This document shows, one piece after another, positions 59,903 through 64,000 of a DNA stretch of 64,000 nucleotides. The notes under the pieces were generated by a model. That model ran no database searches, had not been told where the DNA came from, and saw only the letters and a program-made list of their open reading frames with translations. Origin of the DNA: Halichoerus grypus (lineage: Eukaryota > Chordata > Mammalia > Carnivora > Phocidae). The stretch covers positions 71,181,239 to 71,245,238 of the forward strand of contig NC_135712.1 in assembly GCF_964656455.1 (NCBI RefSeq), given 5' to 3'. Position numbers and translations under genes: made by a program. The number at the start of each line of letters is the position of its first letter. The stretch's first letter is position 1.

Positions 59903-60440
59903 TATTAGTTATCTATAACTGCATAATAAATTCCTCAAGCTTAGTAGCTTAGGAGCTTAAAACTTAGTAGCTTAGTAACTTAAACAGCAATAAACATTAT
60001 CTCACAGTTTCTGCAGATAAGGAATTCAGGGGGACCTTAGCTGGATGGTTCTGGCTTAGTGTCTCAAGAGATTACAGTCAAGATGTCTACCAGAGCTAGT
60101 CATCTAAAGGTTTAGTGGGGATTAAGGGAGGCTCTTCCAAAATGGCTCACTCATACGGCTAGTAAGTCAATGCTGACTGTTGGCAGGAGGCCTCCTTTAT
60201 TCACCATGAAGATCTTTCTATAGGGCTGCTTGAGTGTCTTCATGACATGGTTGCTGACTTCCTCCAGAGCAGGTGATCCAAGAGGGCAAGAGAGCAGCCA
60301 CATCTTTCACGACCTAATTTCAGAAGTAACACTCCATCATTTCCACAGTATCTTATTGGTTACTTAAGTCAGTCTCAAGAGTATGAGTACCAGGACCTAA
60401 GAATCATTAGATGCCATCTTGGAGGCTGCCTGCCACATCA
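59903..60440 (+). mobile_element. Old LTR-like or other dispersed repeat
   Basis: Recognisable common repeat text: tgtattagttatctataact gcataataaattc, caataaacattatctcacag, tttctgcagataaggaattc, ccagagctagtcatctaaag, ctgttggcaggaggcct, gacatggttgctgacttcct, cctaatttcagaagtaacac and catcatttccacagtatctt. Likely an MaLR/ERVL-type LTR, but I do not fix the family. A short internal duplication (gcttagtagcttaggagctt) is present near 59940. Confidence 0.65.
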
Positions 60441-60444
60441 CAAC

Positions 60445-61755
60445 ATACAAAGCCATAACATCTGGATTTCTCCAAACAACTTTTATTTCCTTGAAGTCTT
60501 CCTTACTTTATGCAGGTAGCAGCTGCCATTGAATAGGATCCAGTATAACATCTGATTACTTTTCCAAACGCCTCATTAAATTTTTTTAAAAATATATAAA
60601 CTTTCCAGCCCCATGTTAACTTTTCTTTCAAATAACTTAAAAGACTTTTGGAGTCAGAGGACCACAGGGAAAAGCTCGAAGCTCGCATTCTTCTATTGAG
60701 TTGTCAGAGAGTTGATCTCTAAGAATATTGTCTCTCAGTTCTAAACTTTCCCTCCCCTACTACCCTTCTACCCAAGCCACCCATAAGCTTCACATCTCTG
60801 GCTTTTCCTTTTCCCTGTTCAGGTCCCCAGCCTATCCTCTGTAAAGGTGTTGAGGTCCTGCCGGATCCTACTGCATCATTTTCTCTCAGTCTGGCACAGT
60901 GGCAGCATACCACCTGTGCCAGGGCAGTCACTGAAAGGAAAGAATTTGGTGCTGTCAAAAATGCTTATGCCAGCTTAGGCTGCAAAAAGAAGAACAGTGC
61001 TGAGGATGTGAGAGTAATCATGCTGGTCGATCTCCACAAATTGCTCAGGGGGCATTTCCTGGCAGCAAACTTTAAGAAGAGTCTACCTAAACTAGCATCT
61101 GGAAAGAAGAAAGTAACCAGAACAGTCAGGGATATGAAGCTTTAACCCAGGAGGAACAATTGTAGACTCTAGAGTCATTTCTTTGAGAAAAGAGAGGGAT
61201 CTGGAGAGCTTGACTTCAATCTTCAAAGAGGCTTATTCTGTGTATCTGGGGGGCAGGACTAAAGTTACAGGGACACAGGAAGTTCTTCTTTAACATGATT
61301 TGTCAGAAATGTCCAAAATTCCTAAGAGCTGCCCCAAGATGGTGAGAGTTACCTATCAAGCAGAGACCAAAAGAATCCAGCAAAGCTTCCTTGTCAGAGG
61401 GAGGTTCATACCCAGGACAGAAAGTTGGGCTAAGTGACCTCTGAGACCACAGTTCTAAGCATTTGAAACTTCAGTCTCTGCTGTGGTATTGTACCATTTT
61501 ATCTTCATCAAGAATCCATTCTATTCAGTTTAAGTGGTACCGTGACTGATCTCCTACTGTATAGATAATTCTTATCAGAATAAAAGGTACAAGTTGAAAT
61601 CAATTCCCTTTAAAATGTGGACAGTCACTCATCTCCATGACAATTAGTCCCTGAACTCATGCTTTTTTAATGGATAATCTACCTCAAATTTCTATATATG
61701 GTGTAATGTGTTCCTAAGTGGGTATTGGACAAAACTGGTATACTTTTAAACTGGT
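60445..61755. other. Upstream intergenic stretch without recognised features
   Basis: I looked for a processed pseudogene at 60950-61160, where the bases read smoothly, but found no protein I know. Nothing supported here. Confidence 0.4.
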
Positions 61756-61759
61756 ATAG

Positions 61760-61925
61760 CCCTTCATATAGTGTTCAAAGACAGAATGGACAGAGGCAGA
61801 ATGTAGTCTCACAGCAACCTATTAGATAAACTTATTGGCTGTGATCTCCCAATTTGCAGAGGAAGACACTGAGGAAGAAAGAAAGAAGGCTGTCTAGGAC
61901 ACCAAGTTAGCTGGAAATGGAGCGG
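61760..61925 (-). mobile_element. MIR SINE fragment
   Basis: Plus-strand text ctcacagcaacctattagat, ccaatttgcagaggaagaca and ctgaggaagaaagaaagaag is the reverse complement of a MIR core. Diverged. Confidence 0.65.
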
Positions 61926-62286
61926 GGACTGAACATTAGTTCATTGTTTTTTCCATTAGACAGTTTTCCTTTTCTCTACCTGACTCCTTTCCTTAAAAAA
62001 AAAAAAAGCACACTGTGTGTGTGTGCATGTGTGTGTATGAGAGACAGTCAGCAAGTCAGAGAGAAAGATACTAAGAGAAAGAAAGAAAGGGACTGCTGAG
62101 AGATATTCTGATAGAATAAAGCACACATAATAGGCTGGTCTTTACCTATTTATCATATATTTGAATACCTTTAACAGCTGAGACAATTTTGATGGAAATA
62201 GAAATATTACCTATTTCTGACCACAAAGAAATAAATATCCACACCCTAGTTACATGTTATGACTAAATGAGTTGGGTTTTTTCTTT

Positions 62287-62477
62287 TTTCTTTTTCTTAT
62301 TTATTTATTTGACAGAGAGAGACACCTTCTCTGGTGGGAACACAAGCAGGGGGAGTGGGAGAGGGAGAAGCAGGCTTCCCACGGAGCAGGGAGCCCGATG
62401 TGGCCTCGATCCCAGGACCCTGGGATCATGACCTGAGCCGAAGGCAGATGCTTAACGACTGAGTCACTCAGGCACCC
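62287..62477 (-). mobile_element. Carnivora SINE
   Basis: Minus-strand copy with head GGGTGCCTGAGTGACTCAGT. The body is standard except for an altered stretch (caccttctctggtggg). The target duplication tgggtttttt lies before (from 62273) and after (from 62478). It is the only young-type SINE in the upstream region in this window. Confidence 0.93.
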
Positions 62478-62494
62478 TGGGTTTTTTTTTTTTT

Positions 62495-64000
62495 TTTTTT
62501 AATGCAAAAGGCATTTATTTAAATGACTTTAGCTTCCTTCTCTCCTTCCTTTACCCTGACAAGTAGCCTTGAGTATAAATGAGAGGTTCCACAAACATAT
62601 GGGACATCCAACCTGGAAGGGCCATCAGACACTATCTAATGCCTTCCTCACCTTTGTCAGACAAGTGGAGTAAGCTCCAGAAGAGCTCCCAGACAGTAGC
62701 AACACACAATTATCAAAGGACTTTTTAGCGACAGCAGCATGCCACCAGCATTTCAGGAATAATCCATCTTTCCCTTGGCTGGGAGACAGACTGAGAATTA
62801 GTAATCTTTTCTAAAGATACATGTCTAAGTTTAACCAAATTTGCCGTTATGCTTTTGAAGAACTTGGGATATTGACAGAACCATGGGATCCCATATTGAA
62901 ATCTTTGGGATTAATACCCAAATCTCCTTACATGAGACAGCCTCCTCACCCAACTCCCTGCCAAGAGGATTACCAGTGTCTATTCAAAGAAGGTTCTGGG
63001 TAGGGCCCCTTGGCCAGATTATCCTTTTCATAGGCAAAGAACACAAATTTGGAAACTTAATTGGAATTTGAAGAAGCACTATTAGAATTTTGGGAAGTCG
63101 TTTGTATTCGATTTTTGAGATGTGGTTTGGCTAAAAGAATTCTGATAAGCAATACAAGCCAAAAGATTCTTCTTAATTGGACATGAATTAAGTCCAGTGA
63201 CCAATCTCCTGTAGCACAGAAAACTGCCACCGTCTTCCAAAAGCTTTCTGTGCCAGTCTTTCATTGTTGGGAAATGACACTCACTAGAGCTGTAATTTTC
63301 CTGTTCCTCATGTTGCACAACCCTGAATTCTTTATTATTCCCTTATTTTAAGCTCACAAGAACAGTAAAGACAAAGAATCATTTAAATCTTACCTTCTAT
63401 TTAAATTTTCTTTAAATTAGATTCATTTATTTCAAAAGATAACTTTATCAAGTGAGATTAATTATTTGCAATCAAAACATTCTCTACCTTTTACAAATAA
63501 ATTTGGCTACAGTTGAGGAAACTTCCAAATATGCTTTTTAAAAATCCTGCAAAAATTCCCCCAGTTGGATATTATTTCAAATTGCAAATTGCTATATGAA
63601 TAAATAAAGTAAAACCCAAGACTGGTGGGAGACAACAAAATAATAACTACAAGAAGAGAAATAAAAAGGAGGAGGCATTATCAATTGCTCATGAAGATGA
63701 ATAAAGTAATTTAAGAATAAGAGAGGAACAAATATTTAATAAGAAATGCTGCCATAATGATCTAGAGAAGTTTGATTCAAGGGAACGGAATAAATCTATG
63801 TCTCTATTCTTTTTTCCCCTCAGAAAATCACTCCCCAAATATTAGAACAAGAAGAAACTTGTTCCTCTAACTTCAATGAAAATAAGAGTGCTTAGTAACC
63901 CCACCAAGACTGAAAGTAGTTGGAAAATTGGTCAAATTTAAGTGCCTGAGTTGGGATTTGGGGAAGTGGTAAATACCCCCCACTCAAAGGTACAAAAACC
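62495..64000. other. Upstream intergenic stretch without recognised features
   Basis: No gene, structured RNA or young repeat that I can support. A 60-codon plus-strand frame at 62821-63003 (Met-Ser-Lys-Phe start, Pro-rich end) is not recognised and has no supporting context. Confidence 0.4.

Noticed and set aside
60950..61160. Possible ribosomal-type processed pseudogene
   Set aside because: The Lys-rich reading near 60985-61145 suggested one, but no known protein order could be followed and no A-tail or target duplication is present.
62821..63003. 60-codon plus-strand frame as a gene
   Set aside because: No recognised protein, no promoter or splice signals, and frames of this length are common by chance.

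Overview
This is nuclear DNA from a carnivoran mammal, most likely an arctoid (bear, panda, seal or mustelid group). The main evidence is about 20 copies of the tRNA-derived Carnivora SINE. Each has a head close to GGCGCCTGGGTGGCTCAG, a TC-rich body and an AAATAAAATCTT tail. The body differs from the dog-type and cat-type SINEs as I know them. There are no bacterial operons, CRISPR arrays or phage genes. Most open reading frames in the window are chance frames or fragments of decayed LINE-1 elements.

The one protein-coding gene I can identify is DLG1 (SAP97, a MAGUK scaffold), read on the minus strand. A CpG island at about 57.04-58.25 kb holds its promoter and non-coding first exon. The exon at 56656-56705 carries the start codon. 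Exons 55873-56004 and 41193-41359 encode the rest of the N-terminal L27 domain and the following linker. All splice sites and phases agree and give residues 1-106 without interruption. The next exon (beginning K-Y-R-Y) is not in the window, so everything below 41193 is intron. Above the island, 58.3-64.0 kb is upstream or intergenic DNA with ancient repeats and no gene I recognise.

Layout: 1-9.2 kb is stacked old L1 copies on the plus strand, with a solo retroviral-type LTR inside one. 9.4-16 kb has older L1 pieces, a MER20-like hAT element and an unexplained diverged direct duplication (10258-10607 and 13818-14142). 16-23 kb is mostly unique intron. 23.3-25.1 kb is a Tigger1 DNA transposon fossil. 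25.2-26.6 kb has three SINEs. 26.6-31.8 kb is a younger, nearly complete but broken carnivore L1. 32-41 kb has L2, L1 pieces, an MLT1 LTR and a SINE cluster. 41-56 kb is DLG1 intron 3, which holds a nested structure: a 34-base U2 snRNA 5' fragment inserted in a SINE that is itself inserted in an old L1 tail.

No previously undescribed gene system was found. The best leads are the U2 fragment with its target-site duplication, the 3.56-kb-spaced duplication, a long hairpin at 59731-59776, the chimeric L1/SINE junction at 31796, and the island with signs of two-way transcription. Repeat family names come from recognition of consensus-like sequence, not from a database search.
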